Counted from the first letter of the stretch, positions 28,026 through 38,378 are shown. The stretch is 64,000 nucleotides of DNA from Martinezella multihospitum (GCF_900094585.1 NZ_FMAG01000002.1:1-64000), one strand, 5' to 3'. Numbers and translations: made by a program. Notes: a model not told the origin generated them from the letters alone.

Positions 28026-28829
28026 CTACTTCATTTTGGTCGGTGTCACGACATGCTGGTTAGGGCAATCATGTCCGGTATCGCCAGCGCGGCATGGTTT
28101 GGGTCTGGGAGGTGGTGGCTTGGTAAAATCGTGAGGTTCAAACTTCACGGTTATTGTGTTGCCGCTTGTAGCTTTAAAATCGCCACCTGCCGTAAGTCCG
28201 ACATTTGTCAGGCCTATGTTCACTTCGCCGTTCGCATCTTTTACGACGGTGATAGCCATTTTGAAGGTATTTCCATCGCCGTCAGCGTTTTTCTTCAGGT
28301 GAAGGCAAACATCGCTTTGATCATCGCCCGATTGAAGCGCGGCGCCCCATAAGTTGATCATCGAAACTGCGAGCGGTGCTGAGCGCAGTTGATTCTGGTC
28401 GAATGGTTGCGGATAGGGACTACGTACGACCGTTTCTGCAATCTCAAATGTTTGAGTGTTGCTGGTATCGATCGAAGCGCCAGCCTTTCCTCCTATCGTC
28501 GTAGAACTTGCTGCAGGTATAGGCGATAATGAAAATCCCAGGCTAGCACTACCTTCAGAGGTAGAGACAAGCTCCATTTGGACGGAGACAATGTCAAATC
28601 CAATCAGACCGTTTCCGCAGACCTTTGATCTGGAAGTCTGTAGAATCCTTGCATATCCATATTTCGAAGATTGATAGGACGTATAAACGCTTATCTGACG
28701 TTTTACCTCCGCTATTACTTTATAGATATCGGATTGCGGTATCGCATTCAGTTTTGCGAAGGAGCTACTCGCGCACCCCGTCAATAAACACGCCACTATG
28801 AGCGATAATGCTAGCAAAATTCCCCTCAT
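28026..28829 (-). CDS. Orphan lipoprotein of low GC
   Basis: 267 residues with a lipoprotein signal (LIVACLLTGC, lipobox LTGC), so it is probably lipid-anchored. The middle is Ser/Thr/Gly-rich (about 95-125), followed by a region with two Cys and a proline-rich tail ending near PTKMK. No catalytic motif is visible. Its base composition is clearly AT-richer than its neighbours. The IYKVIAEVKRQI...FDIVSVQMEL pattern loosely recalls trypsin-co-occurring domains; that is a weak impression. AGAGG precedes the ATG. Probably horizontally acquired cargo beside tRNA-Thr. Confidence 0.7.
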   Translation of the reverse strand: MRGILLALSLIVACLLTGCASSSFAKLNAIPQSDIYKVIAEVKRQISVYTSYQSSKYGYARILQTSRSKVCGNGLIGFDIVSVQMELVSTSEGSASLGFSLSPIPAASSTTIGGKAGASIDTSNTQTFEIAETVVRSPYPQPFDQNQLRSAPLAVSMINLWGAALQSGDDQSDVCLHLKKNADGDGNTFKMAITVVKDANGEVNIGLTNVGLTAGGDFKATSGNTITVKFEPHDFTKPPPPRPKPCRAGDTGHDCPNQHVVTPTKMK

Positions 28830-28870
28830 CGCCAGCCTCTTATGATTTGATTTTAAGTTGTATTACTTTT

Positions 28871-28886
28871 CCATAATAAATTATGG
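28871..28886. promoter_or_regulatory. Palindrome upstream of the orphan lipoprotein
   Basis: CCATAAT-AA-ATTATGG, a perfect 7+7 inverted repeat 42 bp before the lipoprotein start. Candidate operator. The remaining stretch to the tRNA (28887-29115) shows nothing else I can name. Confidence 0.4.
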
Positions 28887-29115
28887 CGCAGGAAGCGCAA
28901 TAGACTTGAGTTTTCTGGAACAGACACTTTGAACCTGGCTGAGATGTCATGCCGCAGACCGCCCTAACGCTTCTTTATCTCAAGCAAATCGTGAGCAGCG
29001 CCGATGTCTTTTCGCTGACGCATCGAAATATTTTCCGACACGTGTTGCGCAGAAAGGTGGGCGCAAATCGGATTAAGGTAGCTTGAGTCGACTATAGTCG
29101 TTTGCGGGAAGTTTA

Positions 29116-29191
29116 TGGTGCCGCTTACGTGACTCGAACACGTGACCCCATCATTACGAATGATGTGCTCTACCGACTGAGCTAAAGCGGC
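29116..29191 (-). tRNA. tRNA-Thr (CGT)
   Basis: Full cloverleaf on the minus strand: acceptor GCCGCTT/AAGCGGC with discriminator A and encoded CCA, D-arm AGCTCAGTCGGTAGAGC, anticodon loop TTCGTAA (anticodon CGT), T-arm with TTCGAGTC. The 3' end faces the low-GC lipoprotein and DUF982 region. Confidence 0.95.
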
Positions 29192-29328
29192 ATTCTGCGA
29201 AGCATTCGGTTCGGCCCCGCGATTTGCATGGCGCTGATACAGTCTATGCGGTCAGATTTCAAGCGCTCAAATCGCCAATTGGCAAAAAAGCGGGATGCTT
29301 GTGAAAAAAGCCCCACTTTCACGACCAA

Positions 29329-30288
29329 TCAAAGCGCCAGCCGGGCGCGTGCCTGCCGGTATTCTTCTTCCAGCCGGTTGACGAGGGCGGATACGGGCTG
29401 GATGGATTTGACAGCGCCGATGCCCTGGCCGGAACCCCAGATATCCTTCCAGGCCTTCACGCCGGTCGTGGCGGCCTCGAAATCCATTTTCGAGGGATCG
29501 GCCTCCGGAAGCTTGTCGGGATCGAGGCCAGCGGCGCGGATAGAGGGTTTCAGATAATTGCCGTGCACGCCGGTGAAATAGTTGGAATAGACGATATCGG
29601 CGGCGGTGCCCTCGACGATCGCCTGCTTGTAGGCGTCGGCCGCACGTGCCTCTTCCGTCGCGATGAAGGGGGAGCCAACATAGGCAAGATCGGCTCCGGC
29701 CGCCTGCGCCGCCAGGATGGCGCCGCCGGTGGCGATTGCGCCGGCGAGCAGTAGCGGCCCGTCGAACCACTCGCGGATTTCCTGCACCAGCGCGAAGGGG
29801 GAAAGCTGGCCGGCATGGCCGCCGGCGCCGGCAGCGACGGCAATCAGCCCGTCCGCCCCCTTGCGGATCGCCGAGTTGGCGTGCCGGTTGTTGATGATGT
29901 CATGCAGCACGATGCCGCCATAGGAATGCACGGCGGCATTCACCTCGGGCACGGCGCCGAGCGAGGAAATGACGATCGGTACCTTGTATTTCACGCAGAG
30001 CATCAGATCGTGCTCGAGGCGTTTGTTCGACGTATGGACGATCTGGTTGACCGCAAATGGAGCTGCCGGGCGGTCTGGATTTGCGGCATTGTGTGCGGCA
30101 AGATCCTCGGTGATCATGGCAAGCCATTCGTCGAGCTGGCTTTCCGGGCGAGCATTCAGCGCTGGAAAAGAGCCGACGACGCCGGCCTTGCATTGGGCCA
30201 GCGTCAAGGCGGGATGAGAGATGATAAAGAGAGGCGAAGCCACGACCGGCAGGCGCAGGCGCTCGGTCAATATGGAGGGGAGGGCCAT
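29329..30288 (-). CDS. Nitronate monooxygenase (2-nitropropane dioxygenase family)
   Basis: 319 residues, FMN-dependent TIM-barrel. Oxidises propionate-3-nitronate and related alkyl nitronates. Motifs: PFAVNQIVH near residue 90, the GAGGHAGQLSPF phosphate/His region with the catalytic His, and YVGSPFIATEEA. ATG codons at 30297, 30294 and 30288 are possible; AAGGG nine bases before 30288 favours that one. A 14-bp inverted repeat abuts the first ATG, so the regulator would cover the translation start region of the gene. The cellular substrate is unknown. Confidence 0.87.
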   Translation of the reverse strand: MALPSILTERLRLPVVASPLFIISHPALTLAQCKAGVVGSFPALNARPESQLDEWLAMITEDLAAHNAANPDRPAAPFAVNQIVHTSNKRLEHDLMLCVKYKVPIVISSLGAVPEVNAAVHSYGGIVLHDIINNRHANSAIRKGADGLIAVAAGAGGHAGQLSPFALVQEIREWFDGPLLLAGAIATGGAILAAQAAGADLAYVGSPFIATEEARAADAYKQAIVEGTAADIVYSNYFTGVHGNYLKPSIRAAGLDPDKLPEADPSKMDFEAATTGVKAWKDIWGSGQGIGAVKSIQPVSALVNRLEEEYRQARARLAL

Positions 30289-30297
30289 GAACATCAT

Positions 30298-30329
30298 CCC
30301 TTTTGACGTTTTCGTAAACGTCAAAAGGG
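30298..30329 (-). promoter_or_regulatory. 32-bp palindromic operator before nitronate monooxygenase
   Basis: A perfect 14-bp inverted repeat (CCCTTTTGACGTTT and complement) with a TCGT centre. It contains TTTTCGTAAACGTCAA, which differs at only two positions from the fadD-side palindrome TTGACGTAAACGTCAA, and the mirrored copy overlaps it. This suggests two overlapping sites for one regulator. Confidence 0.65.
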
Positions 30330-30612
30330 ATAGCAGATGTCCGTCGAGAGGGGAAGATGGTGGAAGACGCAAGCAACGGGCCATAAGCAATAGTGCTTGA
30401 TGGTCTCGGCCCGATGCCTTCGCTACCACTGACTGCCACCCCATTTGCGTCGTCTTTGCCGTTTATCCCCGCCCGAGTGCCCTTAACCCATGCCGGAGGC
30501 TTGCGTATTGCAAAACTGGGCGTTACCGAATCCGGTTAACGGATGATGAAAATATGGCTGCCTTATCGGTAGAGTATGCGCGTATGTTGCGAGTGAGCGT
30601 AAAGGATCGGAT

Positions 30613-31860
30613 GTGAGCGGATTAGAAACGGCTATCAGAAGCGCCTTGGATCGGTCTGATCGCGCCAATCCGGAAATCCGGGCTCGCATCTATCAATCGG
30701 CGCGGCAGGCTCTGGAAGCCGGCCTTCGCAAGCAGGACATTACCGATGTCAACGTCGTCGCCGCCCAGCGTCAGCGGCTGGAGGCGACGATCCGCCAGAT
30801 CGAGGCCGAAGAGCGCGCCCACCCACCGCAGGCGATGCCGGTTTCGCCGGAGCTGGATGCTCCGCATGTTTCTCCTTCTATACCCAGGCCCGATGCAAGG
30901 CAGGCAGCGGCACGGCCGCAGGAGCCCGTCATGAGCGTGCGCGGAGAAACACGCGATCCGCCAATGTCGGCCGGCCCTGCCGTTCCGGCGGAGCCGACGT
31001 CGGCCGAGCTGGCGGCACGTGAAGATGATTTCGGCGATATGCGCGCCGGCCCCGCTGATCATCTCGGTGCGGACAGTGATGTGCGTCCGACAGCCGATGC
31101 GCCGCCGGCGCGGTCGATGAACTTCAAGCCGGAGCGCGCCGCCGTGCGCCGCAAGCCGCGCAAGTTTTTCTCGCGCCTGCTGGTCTTCTGTATTCTGCTC
31201 GCCTTCCTCGGCGTCGGTGCCTGGTGGATCAAGACCTCGGGCCTGCTCATGTCTGCCTCCCAGAGGGATACGAGCGTGCCCAACCCGCCGGCACATGTCG
31301 ATTCGCAGGATTTCAGCGGCAACAGCAACGACGACGATACGGCGGATCAGGACGACAATAGCGGTCCGGTCAATCCGGGCCTTGCGACCATCGATCCGCA
31401 GAACAGCTTCTCGGCGGAATGGCTCGAGATCTTGAAACCCACCGACGCGCCGAAGGTGACGACCGGCCCGCAGTCGAAGGCTGAAAACGTATCGGAGAAC
31501 GAGGGACCGGCCGTGCGGCTGACCTCGCTCAGCAGCGGTTCGGACGGCAGCGGTTCGATCGAAGTGCCGGTCAACGTGCTGCAGCAGATGGCGGGAAAAG
31601 CCTCGACGATCGCATTGACGCTGCAGTCCACCTCGGATGCACCGACGCAGATCACGGTGGAGTGCGATTTCGGCTCGCTCGGGCGCTGCGGGCGTCACCG
31701 CTTCACGGTCAGCCGGCAGAAGACGGATGCGCTGTTCCAGGTCCAGTTCGATCGCTCGATGGCGCCGACCGGTTCGGGCCGCTTGATCATCAACAGCGAT
31801 GTCGATGGCAAGACCCGCGGCGTCAATATTTACGCCATTCGCGTATTGCCCGGGCAATAA
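30613..31860 (+). CDS. Conserved single-pass membrane protein, function unknown
   Basis: 415 residues from a GTG start with AAAGGA upstream. The N-terminal cytoplasmic part (1-180) is Pro/Ala/Glu-rich with an amphipathic start. One membrane helix lies near 190-212 (LLVFCILLAFLGVGAWWI), preceded by a basic stretch. An Asp/Asn-rich linker follows, then a beta-rich extracytoplasmic domain with two Cys (VECDFGSLGRCGRHR). No family is recognised. It lies back to back with the NMO gene and converges on ppk2. Confidence 0.72.
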   Translation: MSGLETAIRSALDRSDRANPEIRARIYQSARQALEAGLRKQDITDVNVVAAQRQRLEATIRQIEAEERAHPPQAMPVSPELDAPHVSPSIPRPDARQAAARPQEPVMSVRGETRDPPMSAGPAVPAEPTSAELAAREDDFGDMRAGPADHLGADSDVRPTADAPPARSMNFKPERAAVRRKPRKFFSRLLVFCILLAFLGVGAWWIKTSGLLMSASQRDTSVPNPPAHVDSQDFSGNSNDDDTADQDDNSGPVNPGLATIDPQNSFSAEWLEILKPTDAPKVTTGPQSKAENVSENEGPAVRLTSLSSGSDGSGSIEVPVNVLQQMAGKASTIALTLQSTSDAPTQITVECDFGSLGRCGRHRFTVSRQKTDALFQVQFDRSMAPTGSGRLIINSDVDGKTRGVNIYAIRVLPGQ

Positions 31861-31884
31861 GCCCGGGCCGCGTGCCCTTGGTCG

Positions 31885-32766
31885 TTATGCGAGAATGTCC
31901 GAGCCCATGCCGAGGATTTTCTCGTCGACCTTGCCGATGGCCTTTTTGTCCTTGCCGTCATAATCGAGCGTCAGCAGAATGTGACGAATAAGGTTCAGGC
32001 GGGCGCGGCGCTTGTCATTGGCGCGGAGGACGGTCCAGGGTGCATGGTCCGTATGCGTGTCCTTCAGCATGCGATCGCGCTTCTCGCTGTAGTCTTTCCA
32101 TTTCGGCAGCGCGGCGATATCCATCGAGGAAAGCTTCCAGACGGCGCGCGGGTCGTGACGCCGGTCGTGGAAACGCTTCAGCTGCATCTCCCGGCCGATG
32201 TCGAGGTAGAACTTGAAGAAATAGATGCCGTCCTGAACGATGAGTTTTTCCATCTGCGGCGCCTGCTTCAAAAACTGCTCGTATTGCTTCGGGGTGCAGA
32301 AGCCCATGACCGGCTCGACGCCGGCGCGGTTATACCAGGAGCGGTCGAAGAGTACGAATTCGCCCGCCGTCGGAAACTGGGCGACGTAGCGTTGGAAGTA
32401 CCACTGGCCGGTTTCGCGGTCGGTCGGCTTCGTCAGGGCTACCACGCGCGCAAGGCGTGGGTTCATATGGGCTGAGGTCGCGGCGATCGAGCCTCCCTTA
32501 CCGGCGGCATCGCGCCCCTCGAAGAGCGCCATCACCCGCTTGCCGGTCGCCTGCAGCCAGAACTGCACCTTGATGAGTTCGATCTGCAGCGCTTTCAGCT
32601 CATCGAGATACTCGTCTTCCTTCAGCTTCTTCTTGTAGGGATAGCCGCCCGAGGTCAGCGCCTCGTCGTCGATCCAGCTCGGCAGGACGGGATCGTCGAC
32701 ATCGAATATGTGCTTGATGCCATGGATATCCAGCTCCACCGCTCGGCTTTCTGCTTTCTCTCCCAT
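31885..32766 (-). CDS. ppk2: Polyphosphate kinase 2
   Basis: 293 residues of the PPK2 family; transfers phosphate between polyphosphate and nucleoside diphosphates, mainly making GTP/ATP. Walker A-like [12 protein letters not shown], lid motif and Walker [14 protein letters not shown] are intact. The start at 32766 (MGEKAESR) is preceded by GAGGAG; the longer frame to 32880 is not needed. It is divergent from phoR, next to the phosphate regulon, as in other Rhizobiaceae, which fits a role in phosphate storage. Confidence 0.92.
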   Translation of the reverse strand: MGEKAESRAVELDIHGIKHIFDVDDPVLPSWIDDEALTSGGYPYKKKLKEDEYLDELKALQIELIKVQFWLQATGKRVMALFEGRDAAGKGGSIAATSAHMNPRLARVVALTKPTDRETGQWYFQRYVAQFPTAGEFVLFDRSWYNRAGVEPVMGFCTPKQYEQFLKQAPQMEKLIVQDGIYFFKFYLDIGREMQLKRFHDRRHDPRAVWKLSSMDIAALPKWKDYSEKRDRMLKDTHTDHAPWTVLRANDKRRARLNLIRHILLTLDYDGKDKKAIGKVDEKILGMGSDILA

Positions 32767-33012
32767 ATATCGGCTCCTCGGCTGTTTACGCTGCATTAAC
32801 CCTGCCGCCTGAGGGCGGCAAAAAAGCTCTTCGAGGAAACTGGAGCTTTTGTTCAATAGTTTCAAGCCCTTTGCCATCACCCTCTTTTGCCGGCTACATT
32901 TATTCTTGTCAGTTACGGCCTTCTGTGGATAGAGCCGAATACTTCTGTCATGAATCGCAGATAAGACGCGGAATCCAGCATTCCATGATGGTAGGCGAAG
33001 GGACGGGCGCAG

Positions 33013-34269
33013 TTGGAAGACGAATGGTCATTTGTCAGGAAGTTGGCGGTGCGGCTGCGGCAGGAGAGTGCCATCCTGGTTCTGGCGACGCTGATTGCCG
33101 CGCTCGCCCTCGTCGAAGGCATCAACACCGGTGCCGTATTCTGGATCTGGGCCATCGTCATGATCGTCACGCTGCTTCGTCCGCCGCTGGTCGAGCGGGT
33201 CGAGGTGCCGTCGCAGGCCGAGCCGCCGCCCGCCGATGCACAAGTCCTGCTGCGTACAGCCTTTGCGGGACTGGCGGCACTCGACATGCCAGTGCTGATC
33301 ATCGACCGAGAGGCGTCGGTGCTGGTACAGAACATGGCCGTCGAAAAAGCCTTCGGTGCCTTTCCGATCGGAGCGCATATCTCCTCCAAGCTTCGCTCGC
33401 CGGGCCTGCTCGACATGGTGCGCGAGACCATCACCACCAATACGCCGAACCAGATCGAGCATTCCGAGCGTCTGCCCTCGGAGCGGGTCTATGTCGTGCG
33501 CATCGCACCGATAGACTTGCCTGAGATCGCCAGGCAAGAGGATGCCCTCTTCCTGCTCTCCTTCCGCGACATATCCGAGCTGCGCCATATCGACCGCATG
33601 CGCTCCGATTTCGTCGCGAATGCCAGCCATGAATTGCGCACGCCCTTGGCATCGCTGCGCGGCTTCATCGAGACGATCCAGGGGCCGGCCAAATCCGATG
33701 CCAAGGCGCAGCAGCGTTTCCTCGGCATCATGCTCGACCAGACGACCCGCATGAGCAGGCTGGTCGACGACCTCCTGTCGCTGTCGCGCTTGGAGCTGAA
33801 GTCGCATATCGCGCCGGATCAGAAGGTGGATCTCGTACCCCTGCTCGGCCATGTGCGCGACTCCCTGCTGCCGCTTGCCGGTGATCTCGATGTGAGCATC
33901 AATCTGCATTTGCCGGCGGGCAAGGTGGAGGTATTGGGCGATCGCGACGAGCTGGTGCAGGTCTTCGAGAACCTGATCGAGAATGCCTGCAAATATGGCC
34001 AGGAAGGCAAGTCGGTCGAGGTTTCGCTGCTGAACGGTGCCGGCCAGGCCGTCGAGGTCGTCGTCTCGGACAAGGGGCCGGGGATACCCGCAGAACATGT
34101 GCCGCGCCTGACCGAGCGCTTCTATCGCGTTAACGTTGAAGACAGCCGGTCCAAGAAGGGAACCGGCCTCGGGCTTGCCATCGTCAAGCACATCCTGACC
34201 CGACACCGCGCCAGACTGATCGTCAAGTCGGAAGTTGGAAAGGGAACCGACTTTACGGTCCGCTTCTGA
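33013..34269 (+). CDS. phoR: Phosphate-regulon sensor histidine kinase
   Basis: 418 residues from a TTG start (a TAG lies just upstream at 32992, and no ATG is in frame nearby). Two close membrane segments (about 18-55) are followed by a PAS domain (about 85-185), a HisKA domain with H206 in [10 protein letters not shown], and a HATPase with N-box [10 protein letters not shown] and GTGLGLAIV. It senses Pi limitation through PstSCAB/PhoU and phosphorylates PhoB. It precedes pstS by 185 bp that hold the PHO box. Confidence 0.92.
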   Translation: MEDEWSFVRKLAVRLRQESAILVLATLIAALALVEGINTGAVFWIWAIVMIVTLLRPPLVERVEVPSQAEPPPADAQVLLRTAFAGLAALDMPVLIIDREASVLVQNMAVEKAFGAFPIGAHISSKLRSPGLLDMVRETITTNTPNQIEHSERLPSERVYVVRIAPIDLPEIARQEDALFLLSFRDISELRHIDRMRSDFVANASHELRTPLASLRGFIETIQGPAKSDAKAQQRFLGIMLDQTTRMSRLVDDLLSLSRLELKSHIAPDQKVDLVPLLGHVRDSLLPLAGDLDVSINLHLPAGKVEVLGDRDELVQVFENLIENACKYGQEGKSVEVSLLNGAGQAVEVVVSDKGPGIPAEHVPRLTERFYRVNVEDSRSKKGTGLGLAIVKHILTRHRARLIVKSEVGKGTDFTVRF

Positions 34270-34329
34270 GAACCTCCATGAAACGCTCTTTTGACCACTG
34301 ATTTATCCAAATAATATCAGATAGATGGT

Positions 34330-34347
34330 CTGTCATAATTGTTTCAC
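34330..34347 (+). promoter_or_regulatory. PHO box of the pstS operon
   Basis: CTGTCATAATTGTTTCAC matches the PhoB consensus of two CTGTCAt half-sites 11 bp apart. It lies 108 bp before the pstS start, in the phoR-pstS gap. Confidence 0.85.
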
Positions 34348-34454
34348 TCGCCTGACATAAAAGGGCGGTGTTTTCGCCGGTAAGAATGGACCGCTGAAAA
34401 AGTGGATGTGGCGTCCACCTCAGCGCTCTTCAAAGCTCATTAGGGGGATTCGTT

Positions 34455-35489
34455 ATGAATGCTTTGAAAATATCCATTCTTGCGCTGGTTGCATCGGCTG
34501 CCCTTGCAGGAACTGCAACCGCCCGCGACCAAATTCAGATTGCCGGCTCATCGACCGTATTTCCATATGCCAAGATCGTTGCCGAAACCTTCGGCGAGAC
34601 CTTCACTAACTTCAAGACCCCTGTGGTCGAGTCCGGCGGCTCCGGAGCCGGCCTCAAGGAATTCTGCAAGGGCGTTGGAACGGATTCGATCGACATCGCC
34701 AATTCGTCGCGTCCGATCAAGGATAGCGAAGTCGAAGCCTGCAAGGCCGCCGGTGTCGCTGATATCCAGCAGATCAAGATCGGCTATGACGGCATCGTCT
34801 TTGCCTTCGACAAGAGCAATCCCGACATCAAGTTCGAGCCGGTCGATCTCTACAAGGCGCTTGCTGCCGAGGTCGTCGTCGATGGCAAGCTCGTCGCCAA
34901 TCCTTACAAGAAGTGGTCACAGATCAATCCGTCGCTGCCTGATTTCGAGATCGCTGCTTACATTCCGGGCGAGAAGCACGGCACGCGCGAAGTCTTCGAA
35001 GAGAAGGTGCTTGCTGCCGGCTGCAAGGCTTCCGGCGCGACTGACGTCATCAAGGCCGCGGTTTCCGATGCCGGCCAGCAGGCCAAGAAATGCATAGCCG
35101 TGCGCAAGGATGGCGTTGCCGTCGATATCGACGGCGACTATCCCGAGACGCTGGCCCGCATCAATGCCAACAAGCATGGCATCGGCGTTTTCGGCCTGTA
35201 TTTCTTCCAGAACAACGCCGACAAGCTGAAGGTCGCCACCGTCAGCGGCATCGTGCCCTCGGGCCAGACGATCGCCGACGGCACCTATCCGGTATCGCGT
35301 CCGTTGTTCTTCTACGTCAAGAAGGCCCATCTGGGTGTCATCCCGGGGCTCAAGGAATATGTCGATTTCTTCACGAGCGATCAGATGATCGGACCGGACA
35401 GCCCGCTGGCGGAATATGGCCTCGTGCCGGCGCCGGATGCAGAACGCGACCAGATCCGCAAGGATTTCGCGGGCGGGAAGATCATGTGA
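34455..35489 (+). CDS. pstS: Phosphate-binding periplasmic protein
   Basis: 344 residues with a signal peptide (MNALKISILALVASAALAGT, cut near ATA-RD). The phosphate-binding loop AGSSTVFPYA at the mature N-terminus and SGGSGAG are characteristic. It binds inorganic phosphate with high affinity for PstCAB. GGGGGA precedes the ATG. First gene of pstSCAB-phoU-phoB under the PHO box. Confidence 0.95.
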   Translation: MNALKISILALVASAALAGTATARDQIQIAGSSTVFPYAKIVAETFGETFTNFKTPVVESGGSGAGLKEFCKGVGTDSIDIANSSRPIKDSEVEACKAAGVADIQQIKIGYDGIVFAFDKSNPDIKFEPVDLYKALAAEVVVDGKLVANPYKKWSQINPSLPDFEIAAYIPGEKHGTREVFEEKVLAAGCKASGATDVIKAAVSDAGQQAKKCIAVRKDGVAVDIDGDYPETLARINANKHGIGVFGLYFFQNNADKLKVATVSGIVPSGQTIADGTYPVSRPLFFYVKKAHLGVIPGLKEYVDFFTSDQMIGPDSPLAEYGLVPAPDAERDQIRKDFAGGKIM

Positions 35490-35551
35490 GTGCGTAAGGA
35501 TCGAGCACCGGCGTGGCTTTTCGCTGCGCCGGCGTTCGCCGGGGAATGGGA

Positions 35552-37033
35552 ATGAGTGTATCGCTACTGCTGCTGTGCTTGTCGGTCTTCGGCGCCTCCG
35601 CTTTCGTGCTGGGGCGGGTGAGGGCGGCTGCGCTGTCGGGCGGCAGGTCTTCGTCCATGCATTCCCGGCTCGGCTATCACGGTGCCTATGCCGCTATCTG
35701 GGCGGTGCTTCCGGCTCTGGCGCTCGTCTGCGTCTGGCTGATTGTCAGTCCCATCGTGGTCGACCGCCTCGTGACCAAGTCCTTCCCGGAAGAGGTTCAG
35801 TCTCTGCCGCCGGCTGAACTCAATCTCAGCTACGGCATGGTGCGCAGCATCGCCCATGGCATGCGCATGCTCGATAGCCAGGAGCTTGCCGATGTCGATG
35901 GCGGCAAGGCCGATCTGCAATTGCTGCTGGCGCAGAAGGGCGTCCCCCTCGCCGTTCGCCCCACCGGCTACATGATCGATGCCGCCAGCAAGTATAACGG
36001 CATGCGCGAAGTGAGCCGATTGGTGATGTCGGCGGCGGCGATCGTCTTGTCGCTGCTCTGCGCGGTCTACGGTCTGCGCGCCATCGCGCCGCGTTTTCGC
36101 GCCCGCAATCGTGTGGAACAGGTCATTCTCGGCGCACTGATCGTCGCTTCCTCCATCGCAGTGCTGACGACGGTCGGCATCGTCGTTTCCATGCTTTCGG
36201 AAGCGGCACGCTTCTTCGGCATGGTACCCGCCAGCGAATTCTTCTTCGGCACCGTCTGGGATCCGCGCTTCGCTGGCGCCGGCGCGCAGACCTCGGGCAC
36301 TTTCGGCCTGATCCCGCTGCTGGCGGGGACGATCTATATCGGCTTTGTCGCCATGCTCTTTGCCGTGCCCATCGGCCTGTTCGCGGCGATCTACATGGCC
36401 GAATATGCCTCGGCACGCGTGCGCTCCATCGCCAAGCCGATGCTCGAGGTCTTGGCCGGCATTCCCACGATCGTCTACGGCTTCTTCGCGCTCATCACCG
36501 TCGGCCCCTTCCTGCGCGACATTTCCGCCGAGATCGATGGCTTGATGACCGGGAGCTATAGAAGCTTCATCGAGGCGCAGAGCGTTTTGACGGCTGGCTT
36601 CGTCATGGGCGTGATGCTTATCCCTTACGTCTCGTCGCTATCGGACGATATCATCATGGCCGTGCCGCGCTCGCTTCGCGACGGCTCGCTCGGCCTCGGC
36701 GCCACGCGGTCGGAAACGGTCAAGCGCGTTCTGCTGCCGGCAGCTCTTCCTGGCATCGTCGGTGCGCTGCTGATGACCGCGTCGCGGGCAATCGGCGAGA
36801 CGATGATCGTGGTGCTGGCCGCCGGCGTGGCCGCGCGCATGCAGCTCGATCCCTTCGAGCCGATGACGACGGTCACGGTGAAGATCGTCAATCAGCTGAC
36901 CGGCGATCTGGAGTTCACTTCGCCGCAGACGCTCGTCGCCTTCGCGCTCGGCATCACGCTGTTCTGCCTGACGCTGTGCCTCAACGTCTATGCGCTCTAC
37001 ATCGTCCGTCGATACAGGGAGCAATACGAATGA
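35552..37033 (+). CDS. pstC: Phosphate ABC transporter permease PstC
   Basis: 493 residues, about 170 longer at the N-terminus than E. coli PstC, with extra membrane segments and a periplasmic part, the usual alphaproteobacterial form. The BPD_transp_1 domain has the EAA loop SLGLGATRSETVKRVLLPAA. The start at 35552 is chosen over GTG 35513 and ATG 35546 because of the GGGGA spacing. Overlaps pstA by ATGA. Confidence 0.9.
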   Translation: MSVSLLLLCLSVFGASAFVLGRVRAAALSGGRSSSMHSRLGYHGAYAAIWAVLPALALVCVWLIVSPIVVDRLVTKSFPEEVQSLPPAELNLSYGMVRSIAHGMRMLDSQELADVDGGKADLQLLLAQKGVPLAVRPTGYMIDAASKYNGMREVSRLVMSAAAIVLSLLCAVYGLRAIAPRFRARNRVEQVILGALIVASSIAVLTTVGIVVSMLSEAARFFGMVPASEFFFGTVWDPRFAGAGAQTSGTFGLIPLLAGTIYIGFVAMLFAVPIGLFAAIYMAEYASARVRSIAKPMLEVLAGIPTIVYGFFALITVGPFLRDISAEIDGLMTGSYRSFIEAQSVLTAGFVMGVMLIPYVSSLSDDIIMAVPRSLRDGSLGLGATRSETVKRVLLPAALPGIVGALLMTASRAIGETMIVVLAAGVAARMQLDPFEPMTTVTVKIVNQLTGDLEFTSPQTLVAFALGITLFCLTLCLNVYALYIVRRYREQYE

Positions 37034-38364
37034 GCGACGTCGTATCCTCCTCTCAGCTCAACATGCCGCGCGGCCTGACGCCGGGTGCGTCTGTGCGCCG
37101 CGATATCGGCATCAAGCGGCGCTATGCTGCCGAGCGCCGTTTTCGCGCCTATGGGATCACGGCCGTTATTTTCGGCCTTATCTTCCTCGTTATCCTGGTC
37201 TCGACTGTGGTCCGCACGGGCTATACCGCCTTCGTTCAGACCTCGATCACCCTGCCGATCGAGTTCTCCGAAAAGGTGATCGACCCCGCAGCCAAGCGCG
37301 CCAGCGATCCGAAGGTGCTGATCGCTGCCAACTATCCGGTGCTGGTGCGGGACGCGCTGGTGAAGGCGCTTGGCATCGATCCGGGCAACCGCGCGCTCGT
37401 TCGCGAGGCGATGGCCATGGTGTCGGACGGCGCGAGGATCGCGCTTCGCGACAAGGTGGTCGCCAATCCCTCGGTCATCGGCACGACGCAGAATGTCACC
37501 TTCCTTGCCAGCGCCAATATCGATTCCGCCAACAAGGGCCAGATCGATCTGACCGTCGATGAAAAGGACCGCAAGGTATCCGACCGTCAGGTCGCCTGGA
37601 TGAAGCAACTCAGCGACAGCGGCGCGCTCTACAAGGCCTTCAACAGCGGCCTCTTCGTGTCGGGCAATTCGAGCCGGCCGGAAGCCGCCGGCCTCGGCGT
37701 CGCATTGATCGGCTCGCTCTACCTTATGCTGACCGTGCTTGCGCTCGCTCTGCCGGTCGGCGTCGCAGCGTCGATCTATCTGGAGGAGTTCGCGCCGAAG
37801 AACCGGCTGACGGATCTGATCGAGGTCAATATCAACAATCTCGCGGCCGTACCCTCGATCGTCTACGGCCTGCTGGGCCTCTCGGTCTTCATCAACATGA
37901 TGGGCCTGCCGCGCTCGGCCTCCCTGGTCGGCGGCCTGGTGCTGAGCCTGATGACGCTGCCGATGATCATCATTGCCACGCGCTCGGCCTTGCGCGCCGT
38001 GCCGCCGTCGATCCGCAGTGCGGCACTCGGGCTCGGTGCGTCGCGTATGCAGATGGTCTTCCATCACGTGCTGCCACTCGCCATGCCCGGCATCCTGACG
38101 GGCACGATCCTCGGGCTTGCCCATGCGCTCGGGGAGACGGCGCCGCTGCTCTTGATCGGCATGGTCGCCTTCGTCGCCAACTATCCGGCATCGCCTCTCG
38201 ATCCTTCGACGGCGCTCCCGGTGCAAATCTATATGTGGGCGAGCGAAGCCGAGCGGGCCTTCGTCGAAAGAACCTCCGGGGCCATCATCGTCCTGCTCTT
38301 CTTCCTCGTCGCAATGAACATCGGCGCCATCTTGCTGCGCCGCCGCTTTGAGCGGCGCTGGTAG
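37030..38364 (+). CDS. pstA: Phosphate ABC transporter permease PstA
   Basis: 444 residues. An N-terminal DUF3333-type extension of about 230 residues precedes the BPD_transp_1 domain, as in other alphaproteobacteria. The EAA loop reads [20 protein letters not shown]. Forms the channel with PstC. The start at 37030 overlaps the pstC stop (ATGA), so the two are coupled. Confidence 0.92.
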   Translation: MSDVVSSSQLNMPRGLTPGASVRRDIGIKRRYAAERRFRAYGITAVIFGLIFLVILVSTVVRTGYTAFVQTSITLPIEFSEKVIDPAAKRASDPKVLIAANYPVLVRDALVKALGIDPGNRALVREAMAMVSDGARIALRDKVVANPSVIGTTQNVTFLASANIDSANKGQIDLTVDEKDRKVSDRQVAWMKQLSDSGALYKAFNSGLFVSGNSSRPEAAGLGVALIGSLYLMLTVLALALPVGVAASIYLEEFAPKNRLTDLIEVNINNLAAVPSIVYGLLGLSVFINMMGLPRSASLVGGLVLSLMTLPMIIIATRSALRAVPPSIRSAALGLGASRMQMVFHHVLPLAMPGILTGTILGLAHALGETAPLLLIGMVAFVANYPASPLDPSTALPVQIYMWASEAERAFVERTSGAIIVLLFFLVAMNIGAILLRRRFERRW

Positions 38365-38378
38365 GGGAGGGCCGTGGG

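Noticed and set aside
32945..32951. CTGTCAT half PHO box between ppk2 and phoR
   Set aside because: The second half-site (CGCAGAT at the 11-bp position) matches poorly, so it is not counted as a PHO box.
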